A model generated the notes under the pieces. The model worked only from the letters and a program-made list of their open reading frames with translations. It was not told the DNA's origin and searched no databases. Below, piece after piece: positions 51,824-60,161 of a stretch of 64,000 nt of DNA. The stretch spans positions 62,001 through 126,000 of the forward strand of contig NZ_BSEX01000009.1 of the NCBI RefSeq assembly GCF_027922045.1, given 5' to 3'. Source of the stretch: Microbacterium terregens. Its GTDB lineage: Bacteria > Pseudomonadota > Alphaproteobacteria > Sphingomonadales > Sphingomonadaceae. A program made the translations under genes and the position numbers. Every line of letters begins with the position of its first letter. Position 1 is the stretch's first letter.

Positions 51824-52890
51824 CGCAACTCGTCGCGGGAGTGACCGTCCGCACCGCCCGGCTGGACGATGCGGCCGAGCGCGCGCGCATCGCCGGCTTC
51901 GTGGCCGGGCAGCCGGGGGGTACGCCCTTTCACCTGCCGGCCTGGGGCATGGCGACGGCGCGGGCGACCGGCCAGCGTTTCGCGATGCTGGTGGCGGAGC
52001 GCGGCGGCACGCTGGCCGCGATCCTGCCGCTCACCACCGTGCGATCGCGCCTGTTCGGCACCGCGCTGGTTTCGACCGGCTTCGGCGTCGCAGGCGGTCC
52101 GCTCGGTGAGGATGCAGCGGCGCAGGCAGCGCTGATCGAACGGGCGCTGGAAATCGCGGACGAAGAAGGCGCGCCGACGATCGAACTGCGCGGCGGCCCG
52201 GCGCCCCGCGGAGCCGGCTGGACGGTGGACGAGGGCCGCTATCTCGGCTTCGTCCGCCCGATCGCCGCGGACGATGCGGCCGAACTCGCCGCCATCCCGC
52301 GCAAGCAGCGCGCCGAGGTCCGTAAGGCGCTCGCTGCCGGCTTCGAGATCGCAACCGGCCGAAGCCGCCGCGGCCTGGCCGAGCATTTTGCCGTCTATGG
52401 CGAGTCCGTCCGCAATCTGGGCACCCCGGTGTTCCCGCCGGCGCTGTTCCGGGAAGTGCTCGACGCGTTCGGGGCGGAGGGCGCCGACATCCTGACCGTG
52501 CGCCATGAGGGTTGTGCGGTCGCAAGCGTGCTCAGCCTCTACTGGCGCGGCACCGTGTACCCCTATTGGGGCGGCGGGACGCGCGCCGCCCGCGCGCTGC
52601 GGGCCAACGACGCCATGTACTTCGCGCTGATGCGGCACGCCCGCGATCGCGGCTGCACCGCCTTCGACTTCGGCCGGTCCAAGGCCGGCACCGGGCCGGC
52701 CGCGTTCAAGAAGAACTGGGGCTTCACGCCCCAGCCGCTCGCCTATGCGACCTGGACCCGCGACGGCGCCGCGCCCCGCGACGCCAGCCCGCTCAACCCG
52801 AAATATCGGCTGAAGATCGCCGCCTGGCAGCGGCTGCCGCTCGCCGTCGCCAACCGGGTCGGCCCCTGGATCGCGCGCGGGCTCGGCTGA
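51820..52890 (+). CDS. FemAB-like protein, XrtA/PEP-CTERM system-associated
   Basis: This is a 356-residue protein with tandem GNAT-like folds of the FemABX type (TIGR03019). The C-terminal half has LSLYWRGTVYPYWGGG and FDFGRSKAGTGPAAFKKNWGF, the family signature. FemABX proteins transfer amino acids from aminoacyl-tRNA; in XrtA loci the acceptor is unknown and could be the EPS or an anchored protein. The start is GTG at 51820. TGATG overlap joins it to the next gene. Confidence 0.92.
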   Translation: MTQLVAGVTVRTARLDDAAERARIAGFVAGQPGGTPFHLPAWGMATARATGQRFAMLVAERGGTLAAILPLTTVRSRLFGTALVSTGFGVAGGPLGEDAAAQAALIERALEIADEEGAPTIELRGGPAPRGAGWTVDEGRYLGFVRPIAADDAAELAAIPRKQRAEVRKALAAGFEIATGRSRRGLAEHFAVYGESVRNLGTPVFPPALFREVLDAFGAEGADILTVRHEGCAVASVLSLYWRGTVYPYWGGGTRAARALRANDAMYFALMRHARDRGCTAFDFGRSKAGTGPAAFKKNWGFTPQPLAYATWTRDGAAPRDASPLNPKYRLKIAAWQRLPLAVANRVGPWIARGLG

Positions 52891-54074
52891 TGGGATCGAT
52901 CCTGTTCCTGGCGCACCGGGTGCCGTTCCCGCCCGATCGCGGCGACAAGATCCGCGGCTGGCACGTGCTGCGGCACCTGGCACGCCGCCACCGGGTTTAT
53001 CTCTGCGCCTTTGCCGACGATCGCCGTGATCTTGAGCCGCGTCCCGAACTCGTGGAGGCGACCGCCAGCCGCAAGATCCTGTGGCGCGGCAAGGGGCGTG
53101 CGCGCGCCGTCGCCGAGGCGCTGGCGACCCGTCTCCCATTCTCGCTCTCCGCTTTCGATGCCGCCGCAATGCGGGCGGCGGTAGAAGAGGTGCTGGCACG
53201 CGAGCCGATCGAGGCGATCTACGTCTTCTCGGGCCAGATGGCGCAATATCTGCCCGCCGACCCCGAGGCCCGGGTGGTAATGGACTTCGTCGACATGGAT
53301 TCCGCCAAGTTCGCCCAATATGCCGGCGCTGCGACAGGGCCGATGCGCTGGCTGCTCGCACGCGAGGCGCGGCTGCTCCAGGCGTTCGAGGCCAAGGTTG
53401 CCGAGCGCGCCGACGCCAGCCTGTTCGTCAGCGAGGCAGAAGCCGCGCTGTTCCGGAAAGCAACGGGTGCGCCGCGCGTCCGGGCGATCGGCAACGGCAT
53501 CGACACCGGCTTCTACGATCCGGCTGTGGTTCAGCCCGTTTCCGAAACCGCGCCCCTGATCGTCTTCACCGGCCAGATGGACTATCGCCCCAACGTGGAT
53601 GCAGTCACCTGGTTCGCAGAAGCCGTGCTGCCCAAAGTCCGGGAACGCCATCCAAGCGCACGCTTCGCGATCGTCGGGCGCGCGCCGACGCCGGCGGTCC
53701 GCGCCCTGGCCGAGCAGCCCGACGTGCTGGTGACCGGCGAGGTGCCCGACGTTCGCGGCTGGCTGGCTGCGGCGAACGTCGTGGTCGCGCCGCTCCGCAT
53801 CGCCCGGGGTGTCCAGAACAAGGTGCTGGAGGCGATGGCGATGGCGCGTCCGGTGGTTGCCTCGCCGGAAGCGGCGGAGGGGATCGACCACGACGGCTGC
53901 CTTTCCGTGGCCCGCGTGCCGACAGACTTCGCGACCGCCATCTCGAACTTACTCGCCGATCCCGCCCAGGCCTCCCGGATCGGTGCCCGTGCACGCGCGC
54001 AGGTGCAGCGCCGCTACGGCTGGGATGCGCAGTTGGCACCGCTCGATGCGCTGCTGGAGCGGGAGGCGGCATGA
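52890..54074 (+). CDS. Glycosyltransferase, TIGR03087 family (XrtA locus)
   Basis: This is a 394-residue GT-B glycosyltransferase. ILFLAHRVPFPPDRGDKIR at the start and DFVDMDSAKFAQYA are signatures of this XrtA-linked family. The C-terminal half carries the GT4-like donor site: APLIVFTGQMDYRPNVDAV, VTGEVPDVRGWLAAANVVV and ARGVQNKVLEAMAMARPVV. It builds part of the repeat unit of the exopolysaccharide. The initiating sugar transferase of the pathway is not in this window. Confidence 0.92.
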   Translation: MGSILFLAHRVPFPPDRGDKIRGWHVLRHLARRHRVYLCAFADDRRDLEPRPELVEATASRKILWRGKGRARAVAEALATRLPFSLSAFDAAAMRAAVEEVLAREPIEAIYVFSGQMAQYLPADPEARVVMDFVDMDSAKFAQYAGAATGPMRWLLAREARLLQAFEAKVAERADASLFVSEAEAALFRKATGAPRVRAIGNGIDTGFYDPAVVQPVSETAPLIVFTGQMDYRPNVDAVTWFAEAVLPKVRERHPSARFAIVGRAPTPAVRALAEQPDVLVTGEVPDVRGWLAAANVVVAPLRIARGVQNKVLEAMAMARPVVASPEAAEGIDHDGCLSVARVPTDFATAISNLLADPAQASRIGARARAQVQRRYGWDAQLAPLDALLEREAA

Positions 54075-55600
54075 GCGGGACGCTCGCATCGCCGCCGCTC
54101 GCCGCCGGCCTCGGCTCGCGCTGGCTCACCTCGCTGGCCTGCCTCGCCGGCACCTGGGCCGCGCTGTTGCTGATCTTCCGGCGGGACGTCGCGCACATGC
54201 TGGGCATCTGGTGGAACTCCACCACCTACGGCCATTGCCTGTTCGTGCCGCCGATTCTCGCATGGCTCGTGTGGCAGCGGCGGCGGGAACTGGCGCAGCT
54301 GCATCCCCAGGCGTGGGGACCCGGCTTGCTGGCGGTGGCGGTCGGCGCCTTCGTTTGGCTCGTCGGCGATGCGGCGGCCGTCGCGCTGTTCCGCCACGCC
54401 GGGTTGGTGACGATGCTTGCCGGGGCGGTTGTGGCGCTGCTCGGCCCCCATGTCGCGCGCGGGCTCGCCTTTCCGCTCGGCTACATGGCGTTCCTGGTTC
54501 CCTTCGGCGACTTCCTCGAAATGCCGCTCCAGGCGCTGACCGTCCGCCAGACCATGGGACTGCTCCACCTGCTCGGTGTCCCGGCCGTCGTCGATGGCGT
54601 GCTGATCACCATCCCGAACGGCTATTTCGAAGTGGCGGAGGCCTGTTCGGGCACGAAGTTCGTGATCGCGATGGCCGCCTATGGCGTCCTGGTCGCCAAC
54701 GTCTGCTACGTCCGCTGGCAGCGGCGCGCGGCCTTCCTCGCGATGGCGCTGGTCGTGCCGGTGCTGGCGAACGGCGTGCGCGCGGCGGGCACCATCTATG
54801 CCGCGCACCTGACCTCGGTGGAGGCAGCCACCGGCTTCGACCACATCGTCTATGGATGGGTGTTCTTCGCGCTGGTGATGGCGGCGGTGATGGCGATCGG
54901 CTGGCGCTGGTTCGATCGCGATCCCGACGCACCCTGGTTCGATCCCGCCGCGCTGCAGGCGCCGGTCACTTGGACGCTACGGCTGCCGCTCGCAACCGCG
55001 CTGGTACTGGCGATCGCGCTGCTGTTCGCCGGCTGGGGCTGGGCCGGCGAGGGCCGGACGGCCCCGCTTCCCGCACGCTCGACCCTGCCGGCGGTGCCCG
55101 GCTGGCGCCAGGTGTCGGCCGCCGAGGGGCCGGCTTGGGCGCCCAACTATCCGGGGGCCGATCGCCTGGTGCTGGGCCACTATGTCGATGCGCAGGGCCG
55201 CCGGGTCGACTTGGCGGTGGCCGTCTATGCCGGCCAGCGCGAAGGCAAGGAACTGGTGGGCTTCGGCCAGGGCGCGATCCGCGAGAACGATCGCTGGGTC
55301 CGCATCGAGGACCTGCCGCCGCTCGCCGGCAGCAGCGGCGTGCGCATGACCGCGCCCGGCCCGGTCGAACGCCAGACCTTCACCTGGTACCGGCTGGGCG
55401 ACGTCACGACCGGCAGCGCCCGCCGGGTCAAGCTGGAGACGCTCAAGGGAAAGCTGCTCGGCGGCTCGCCGCTCGCCGTCGCCGTCCTGGTCTCGGCGCA
55501 TGGCGGTGGCCCGGCGGCGCGCGCGGCGGCCGACGACTTCCTCGCCGCCGCAGGGCCGATCGACCGGCTGGCCGCCTCGGTCGCCGGGAGTGCGCGCTGA
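54071..55600 (+). CDS. xrtA: Exosortase A fused to EpsI domain
   Basis: This is a 509-residue inner-membrane protein. The exosortase domain (~20-310) has about eight TM helices and the transpeptidase-like catalytic residues Cys192 (EVAEACSGTKFVI), Arg237 (NGVRAAGTIYAAH) and His258 (GFDHIVYGW). It recognises C-terminal PEP-CTERM signals, cleaves them and probably attaches the protein to a surface molecule. The C-terminal EpsI domain (~330-500; WAPNYPGADRLVLGHYVD) is periplasmic and associated with EPS secretion. ATGA and TGATG overlaps link it to the glycosyltransferase and amidotransferase genes. A probable substrate is encoded at 57517-57786. Confidence 0.95.
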   Translation: MSGTLASPPLAAGLGSRWLTSLACLAGTWAALLLIFRRDVAHMLGIWWNSTTYGHCLFVPPILAWLVWQRRRELAQLHPQAWGPGLLAVAVGAFVWLVGDAAAVALFRHAGLVTMLAGAVVALLGPHVARGLAFPLGYMAFLVPFGDFLEMPLQALTVRQTMGLLHLLGVPAVVDGVLITIPNGYFEVAEACSGTKFVIAMAAYGVLVANVCYVRWQRRAAFLAMALVVPVLANGVRAAGTIYAAHLTSVEAATGFDHIVYGWVFFALVMAAVMAIGWRWFDRDPDAPWFDPAALQAPVTWTLRLPLATALVLAIALLFAGWGWAGEGRTAPLPARSTLPAVPGWRQVSAAEGPAWAPNYPGADRLVLGHYVDAQGRRVDLAVAVYAGQREGKELVGFGQGAIRENDRWVRIEDLPPLAGSSGVRMTAPGPVERQTFTWYRLGDVTTGSARRVKLETLKGKLLGGSPLAVAVLVSAHGGGPAARAAADDFLAAAGPIDRLAASVAGSAR

Positions 55601-57486
55601 TGTGCGGCATCGCCGGCCTCTATTATCCCGCGCTCCCCAAGCCCATCGAGCCCGCGCGGATCGCGGGCATGACCAACGCGCTCGCGCATCGCGGCCCCGA
55701 CGGATCGGGCATCTGGACGGCACCGGGCGTCGGGCTCGGCCATCGTCGGCTCTCGATCATCGACGTCGCCGGCAGCCCGCAGCCGATGGCGACGCCCGGC
55801 GAAAGCCACGTCGTCGCCTTCAACGGCGAGATCTACAACTATCGCGAGGTGCGCGCCGAACTCGCAGGCCTCGGCGCCCGCTTCACCACCGATGGCGATA
55901 CCGAGGTCCTTCTCCACGGCTGGCGCGCCTGGGGACCGGGGCTGTTGTCGCGGCTGAACGGCATGTTCGCCTTCGCGCTCTACGATGCGGAGGCGCGCAG
56001 CCTGTTCCTGGCGCGCGACCGGCTGGGCGTGAAGCCGCTCCACTATGTCGAGCTGTCGGACGGCGCGATCGCCTTCGCGTCGGAATTGAAGGGGCTGCTC
56101 GCTCATCCGCTGGTCCGTCGCGCGCCCGATCTGGGTGCGATCGAGGATTATATGGCGCTCGGCTATGTGCCCGACGACGCGAGCATCGTCGCCGGCGTGC
56201 GCAAGCTGCCCGCCGGTCACTTCCTGCTGCTGGAGCGCGGCCGGCCGGTGCCGGAGCCGGTGCGGTGGTGGGACGTGGATTTCTCGCAGCGCGCCAAGGG
56301 CTCGACGCGCCACCTGACGGCGGAACTGGTGCACCACCTGCGCGAAGCCGTGCGCTCCCGCATGGTCGCCGACGTGCCGCTCGGCGCCTTCCTCTCCGGC
56401 GGCGTCGACAGCTCGGCAGTGGTCGCGTTGATGGCGGAGGCCAGCCGCCAGCCGGTGAAGACCTGCACCATCGGCTTCGAGGAGGCCGATCACGACGAGC
56501 GGGCCCATGCCGATCTGGTCGCCCGCCGCTTCGCGACCGAGCACCGCACCCGCGCCGTCGCCTCGAACGACTTCGGCCTGATCGACACGCTGGTCGATGC
56601 CTTCGACGAACCCTTCGCCGACGCCTCGGCGCTCGCCACCTACCAGGTCTGCGCGCTCGCGCGGGAGACCGTGACGGTGGCGCTGTCCGGCGACGGCGCG
56701 GACGAGGCGTTCGCCGGATACCGCCGCTACCGCTTCCACGCCGCCGAGGAGCGGGTGCGCGGGATGCTCCCGGCGCAGTGGCGTTCGCGGCTCTTCGGTA
56801 CGCTCGGTGCCGCTTATCCCAAGGCCGATTGGGCGCCGCGGCCGCTGCGCGCCAAGACAACGCTGCTCGCGCTCGCCGACGATGGTGCGACCGCCTATGC
56901 GCGCGCAGTCGGGGTCACGACGCCGGCAACGCGGGACCGGCTCTACACCGCCGCGACGCGCACGGCGCTCGGCGGCTATCGCGGCGAGCAGCGCTATGTG
57001 GCCACGATGCGCGGGGCGCCGGCGCGCGATGCGCTCGACGCCGCCCAATATGCCGACATCCAGCACTGGCTGCCCGGCGACATCCTCACCAAGGTCGATC
57101 GCACCAGCATGGCGGTGAGCCTGGAGGCGCGCGAGCCGCTGCTCGATCATCGCCTGGTGGCGTTCGCCGCCACGCTGCCGCCAGCCCTTCGGCTGCGCGG
57201 CGCGCAGGGCAAGTGGCTGATGAAGAAGGCGCTCGAACCCTGGCTGCCGAAGGAGATCCTCTATCGGCCCAAGATGGGGTTCGTGACGCCGGTCAGCGCC
57301 TGGTTCCGCGATGCGCTCGCGGCCGAGGCGGCGACGCTTGCGCGCTCACCGGTGCTGGCGAACTGGTTCGATCCGGCCGCGGTCGAGCGGCTCGCCGCCG
57401 ATCATCGCGCCGGCCGGGCGGAGCATGGCCGTACCCTGTGGCAGCTGGTCATGCTCGACCGATCGATGCGCCGCCTGTTCGGCTGA
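55600..57486 (+). CDS. XrtA/PEP-CTERM system amidotransferase (asparagine-synthase-like)
   Basis: This is a 628-residue cytoplasmic glutamine-hydrolysing amidotransferase (TIGR03108-type). Cys2 of MCGIAGLYY is the glutaminase nucleophile, with LAHRGPDGSG and AFNGEIYNY of the N-terminal domain; the synthase domain has the PPi loop FLSGGVDSSAVVAL (~264-277) and VALSGDGADEAFAGYRRYR. It probably amidates a carboxylate, for example a uronic acid of the EPS, rather than aspartate. It is the last gene of the plus-strand run. Confidence 0.94.
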   Translation: MCGIAGLYYPALPKPIEPARIAGMTNALAHRGPDGSGIWTAPGVGLGHRRLSIIDVAGSPQPMATPGESHVVAFNGEIYNYREVRAELAGLGARFTTDGDTEVLLHGWRAWGPGLLSRLNGMFAFALYDAEARSLFLARDRLGVKPLHYVELSDGAIAFASELKGLLAHPLVRRAPDLGAIEDYMALGYVPDDASIVAGVRKLPAGHFLLLERGRPVPEPVRWWDVDFSQRAKGSTRHLTAELVHHLREAVRSRMVADVPLGAFLSGGVDSSAVVALMAEASRQPVKTCTIGFEEADHDERAHADLVARRFATEHRTRAVASNDFGLIDTLVDAFDEPFADASALATYQVCALARETVTVALSGDGADEAFAGYRRYRFHAAEERVRGMLPAQWRSRLFGTLGAAYPKADWAPRPLRAKTTLLALADDGATAYARAVGVTTPATRDRLYTAATRTALGGYRGEQRYVATMRGAPARDALDAAQYADIQHWLPGDILTKVDRTSMAVSLEAREPLLDHRLVAFAATLPPALRLRGAQGKWLMKKALEPWLPKEILYRPKMGFVTPVSAWFRDALAAEAATLARSPVLANWFDPAAVERLAADHRAGRAEHGRTLWQLVMLDRSMRRLFG

Positions 57487-57492
57487 GGGGCA

Positions 57493-57510
57493 GGGCGGCC
57501 GCAGCCGCCC
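57493..57510. terminator. Hairpin between convergent genes
   Basis: GGGCGGC-CGCA-GCCGCCC is a perfect 7-bp stem in the 30-bp gap between the amidotransferase gene and the convergent PEP-CTERM gene. There is no T-run, so termination strength is uncertain. Confidence 0.45.
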
Positions 57511-57516
57511 CACCGC

Positions 57517-57786
57517 TTACTTCGCGCGGCGCTTGCGGGCGAAGGCGAGTGCTGCCGCGCCGCCGCCCAGCAGCAGCATGGTGGCCGGCTCCGGCACCGG
57601 TGCCGGCGTGCCGCCCGACGAACCAGTGCCGCCGGTGGAGCTGTGGCCACCGGTCGAGCCGGTTTGGCCGCCGCTGGAACCGGTGTGGCCGCCGCTGGAA
57701 CCACCCCACCACCACCAGCCGGTGGCCGATGCGGGGGTGCTTGCGGTAGCGATCAGCGCCGCGCAAATCATAGTCGAAAGCTTCAT
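57517..57786 (-). CDS. PEP-CTERM sorting domain protein, Gly/Ser/Thr-rich
   Basis: This is an 89-residue secreted protein. A Sec signal peptide (KLSTMICAALIATASTPASA) is followed by TGWWWWGG and a Gly/Ser/Thr-rich stretch with repeats of the form GGxTGSSGG / STGGHSSTGG. It ends in the exosortase signal VPEPATMLLLGGGAAALAFA plus RKRRAK: PEP motif, TM helix, basic end. It is therefore almost certainly processed by the XrtA encoded next to it. The mature chain would be only about 40-45 residues, so it may be a glycan-decorated surface peptide; the many Ser/Thr could be O-glycosylated (inference). AGGGGAACCG precedes the ATG. Confidence 0.92.
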   Translation of the reverse strand: MKLSTMICAALIATASTPASATGWWWWGGSSGGHTGSSGGQTGSTGGHSSTGGTGSSGGTPAPVPEPATMLLLGGGAAALAFARKRRAK

Positions 57787-57841
57787 CTCGGTTCCCCTGT
57801 CACGTTCGTTACCGGCGGAATACCAGCGACGGAGAAATCGA

Positions 57842-57858
57842 GTAAACGAAGGGTTTAC
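57842..57858. promoter_or_regulatory. Palindrome GTAAAC-N5-GTTTAC upstream of PEP-CTERM gene
   Basis: A perfect 6-bp inverted repeat with 5-bp spacer stands 56 bp upstream of the PEP-CTERM start codon and 48 bp from the end of the esterase gene. The size and location fit an operator for a dimeric regulator. No regulator gene is adjacent. Confidence 0.45.
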
Positions 57859-57905
57859 GCTGCGGACGGTGCGGCTGTGCCAGCGTGGGACCCAGACGCA
57901 CGGCT

Positions 57906-58889
57906 TCAGCCGAGGTGTGGCTGCATCCACAGATCGAACAGTTGGAGCCAGCCGCGCCCGGGCGCTGTTTCCGGCAGGTGCTTCGCGCCGAAGCCGTGCC
58001 CGCCCTTTTCGAAGAAATGCACCTCCACCGGCACCTTGGCCGCGCGGGCGGCGGCGAGCACGTCGAGGCTCTGCTCCAACGGCACCAGCGGATCGTCCAT
58101 GGCATGGACCAGGAACAGGGGCGGGGTCGCGCCCGTGATGCGCGGCGGCGTGTCATAGCGGCGGCGGGTCGCCTCGTCGGGGTTCGGCCCGAGCAGGTTG
58201 TTCCCCGAGCCGCTATGGGTCCCCGGCCTGGAGAGGCTGGTCACGGGATAGACGAGGCCGGAATAGGCCGGGCGAGCGGACTGGCGGTCGGCCGCATCCA
58301 CCGGCGTGTAGATCCGGTCGTCGTGGCCGACGGTCAGCGAGGCGGCCAGGTGCCCGCCCGCCGAAAAGCCGAGCACGCCGAGCTTGGCGGGATCGATGCC
58401 ATAGCGCCGGGCATTGGCGCGGATCAGCCGCATTGCGCGCTGCGCATCCTGCAGCGGCACGTCCGCGCGGTTCGCCCAGCCATCGCCCGGCAGGCGGTAG
58501 CTCAGCACGAACACGGTGATCCCCAGCGGGTTGAGCACGCTGGCGACGTCGATTCCTTCGTTCTCCAGCGAGACGAAGCCATAGCCGCCGCCCGGGATCG
58601 ACAGCACCGCGCGGCCATCCGGGCGCTCGGGCCGGAACACCGCCACGATCGGATCGGCGGTGCCCCGCATCCACAGTTCCGGTTGCGCCGGGTTGCCGCT
58701 CATCTCGGGCCTGGGGGTAGGGAGCTTGGCCGGCGCGCCCGGCGCCTTGCCGGGCCAAAGCCGGAAGTGCTCCCCCGGCGGCCACGGCGTCATGCCTGTC
58801 CGAGCCTGTGCCTGCGCGCCCTGGCTGGCGGCGGCGGCGACCGGCAGCGCGAGTGCGGTGCCGAGCAGCGTGCGGCGGTCGATCGTCAT
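57906..58889 (-). CDS. Secreted alpha/beta-hydrolase (carbohydrate esterase-like)
   Basis: This is a 327-residue esterase. The N-terminus TIDRRTLLGTALALPVAAAA is a Tat-type signal. The oxyanion loop is SIPGGGYGFVS, the nucleophile elbow GVLGFSAGGHLAAS, the acid lies in HAMDDPLVP and the His in KGGHGFGAKH. It resembles acetyl-xylan or BD-FAE-type esterases. Acting in the periplasm next to an EPS locus, it may deacylate glycans; this is inferred. GGAGAGG precedes the ATG at 58889. Confidence 0.88.
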   Translation of the reverse strand: MTIDRRTLLGTALALPVAAAASQGAQAQARTGMTPWPPGEHFRLWPGKAPGAPAKLPTPRPEMSGNPAQPELWMRGTADPIVAVFRPERPDGRAVLSIPGGGYGFVSLENEGIDVASVLNPLGITVFVLSYRLPGDGWANRADVPLQDAQRAMRLIRANARRYGIDPAKLGVLGFSAGGHLAASLTVGHDDRIYTPVDAADRQSARPAYSGLVYPVTSLSRPGTHSGSGNNLLGPNPDEATRRRYDTPPRITGATPPLFLVHAMDDPLVPLEQSLDVLAAARAAKVPVEVHFFEKGGHGFGAKHLPETAPGRGWLQLFDLWMQPHLG

Positions 58890-58942
58890 GGTGCCTCTCC
58901 CTGTCTTTGGAACCACAGGTACCGCGACGAGGCCCAAAGAAA

Positions 58943-58971
58943 AACCCGCCCGGGACATGCCCGGGCGGGTT
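58943..58971 (-). terminator. Intrinsic terminator of the polyamine operon
   Basis: AACCCGCCCGGG at 58943-58954 pairs with 58960-58971 (12 bp, 5-nt loop). Read on the minus strand it is followed by TTTTTCTTT, so it ends the transcript of the deoxyhypusine-synthase-like gene 23 bp downstream of its stop. Confidence 0.9.
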
Positions 58972-58993
58972 CGTTCCTTCTAGTCGGACAGGC

Positions 58994-60052
58994 TTACTTG
59001 CCGTTGAACAGCTTGGCCCAGCCGCGCTTCGCACGGTTCTTCCAGTGGCCACGGTGATAGGCGTCGGACGCCAGCAGCGGCATGACCGAGCCCGCTTCCG
59101 CGAACACCATCTGCTCGATGCCGGTGTTCACCTTGCCCCAGCTCGCCGCCTCCTGGAGGGTCGAGGACGAGCAGGCGCCGTCGCGCACGTCGGCGACGGT
59201 GATCTGCACCGCGTACTTGTGCACTTCGACGTCGTCGTGGCCCAGGATTTCCGCGCAGACGACCGTGTCCTGGATGAAGTTCTTCGGCACGCCGCCGCCG
59301 ATCATCAGCAGGCCGGTGGTGCCGGCTGCGATCTTGATGTCGGTCAGCTCGCGGAAGTCCGCGATCGAGTCGATGGTGAGGTAGGGCTTGCCCGCCTTCA
59401 TCGCGTCGACCTGGTGCTTCACGAGACCGAAGCCCGCCGAGCTATCGGTGAACGCCGGGCAGAAGATCGGCACGTCATGCTCGTAGGCGAGCTTGACGAG
59501 GCTGTTCTCCTTCTTGCCGTGCTCGACGAGATACTTGCCCATCTCGCGGATGAACGCGCGCGAGCTGTAGGCGCGGGGCTCCAGCGTCTCGGCGATCTCG
59601 AAGATCGTGTGGTCGACGTTCTGGAGGTCTTCCTCGTCGATGTAGGTGTCGTAGATGCGGTCAATGTAGAGCGAGCGCAGCGTGTCGTCGTCGGGGATCT
59701 CCAGCGCCTGATAGTGCTTGTGGCCAAGGCCCTCGAAGAAATCCATGTCGACGATTGTCGCACCGGTGGCGACGATGCCGTCCACCATGTTGTTGCGCAC
59801 GAGCTCGGCATAGAGGTCCATGCAGCCGGCGGCCGAGGTCGAGCCCGCGATCACCAGGAAGATCGAGCAGTTCGGGTCTTCCAGCATCTGGTTGTAGATG
59901 CCGGTCGCACGCGCCAGGTCGCGGCTGGTGAAGCTCATCTTCTGCATCGAATCGATGATCGGACGCGCGTCGAAGCTCTTGATGTCGATGTGCTCGACGA
60001 CGGACGAGAGCAGCTCAGCCTTGCGCTTGTCGTTGATCTTGGTGTCGGTCAT
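58994..60052 (-). CDS. Deoxyhypusine synthase-like protein (probable homospermidine synthase)
   Basis: This is a 352-residue NAD-dependent enzyme of the deoxyhypusine synthase fold. The catalytic Lys is in LQEAASWGKVNTG, matching the EAxSWGK motif of the family. NAD-binding segments include LVIAGSTSAAGCMDLY and FTDSSAGFGLVKHQ. Bacteria lack eIF5A, and bacterial members of this family make homospermidine from polyamine precursors. It follows the ornithine-decarboxylase-like gene by 109 bp on the same strand, which supports a polyamine role. Confidence 0.88.
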   Translation of the reverse strand: MTDTKINDKRKAELLSSVVEHIDIKSFDARPIIDSMQKMSFTSRDLARATGIYNQMLEDPNCSIFLVIAGSTSAAGCMDLYAELVRNNMVDGIVATGATIVDMDFFEGLGHKHYQALEIPDDDTLRSLYIDRIYDTYIDEEDLQNVDHTIFEIAETLEPRAYSSRAFIREMGKYLVEHGKKENSLVKLAYEHDVPIFCPAFTDSSAGFGLVKHQVDAMKAGKPYLTIDSIADFRELTDIKIAAGTTGLLMIGGGVPKNFIQDTVVCAEILGHDDVEVHKYAVQITVADVRDGACSSSTLQEAASWGKVNTGIEQMVFAEAGSVMPLLASDAYHRGHWKNRAKRGWAKLFNGK

Positions 60053-60161
60053 GATGTTCCCAATAGTCAGGACCGGCGTCGTTCAAGGGGACGCACGAAA
60101 CCCGTCAAGGGCGGCGGAGGCCGTCAGCGCCCGCCGCCCATATAGGTAGGCCTTGCGGCCG

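Noticed and set aside
57517..57786. Repeats in the PEP-CTERM gene as a possible CRISPR or tandem-repeat array
   Set aside because: The periodicity follows Gly/Ser/Thr codons in one reading frame; there are no constant spacers.
57858..57900. Sigma-54 type promoter (TGGCAC) upstream of the PEP-CTERM gene
   Set aside because: The -24 element TGGCAC is present but the -12 GC element at the required distance is missing.
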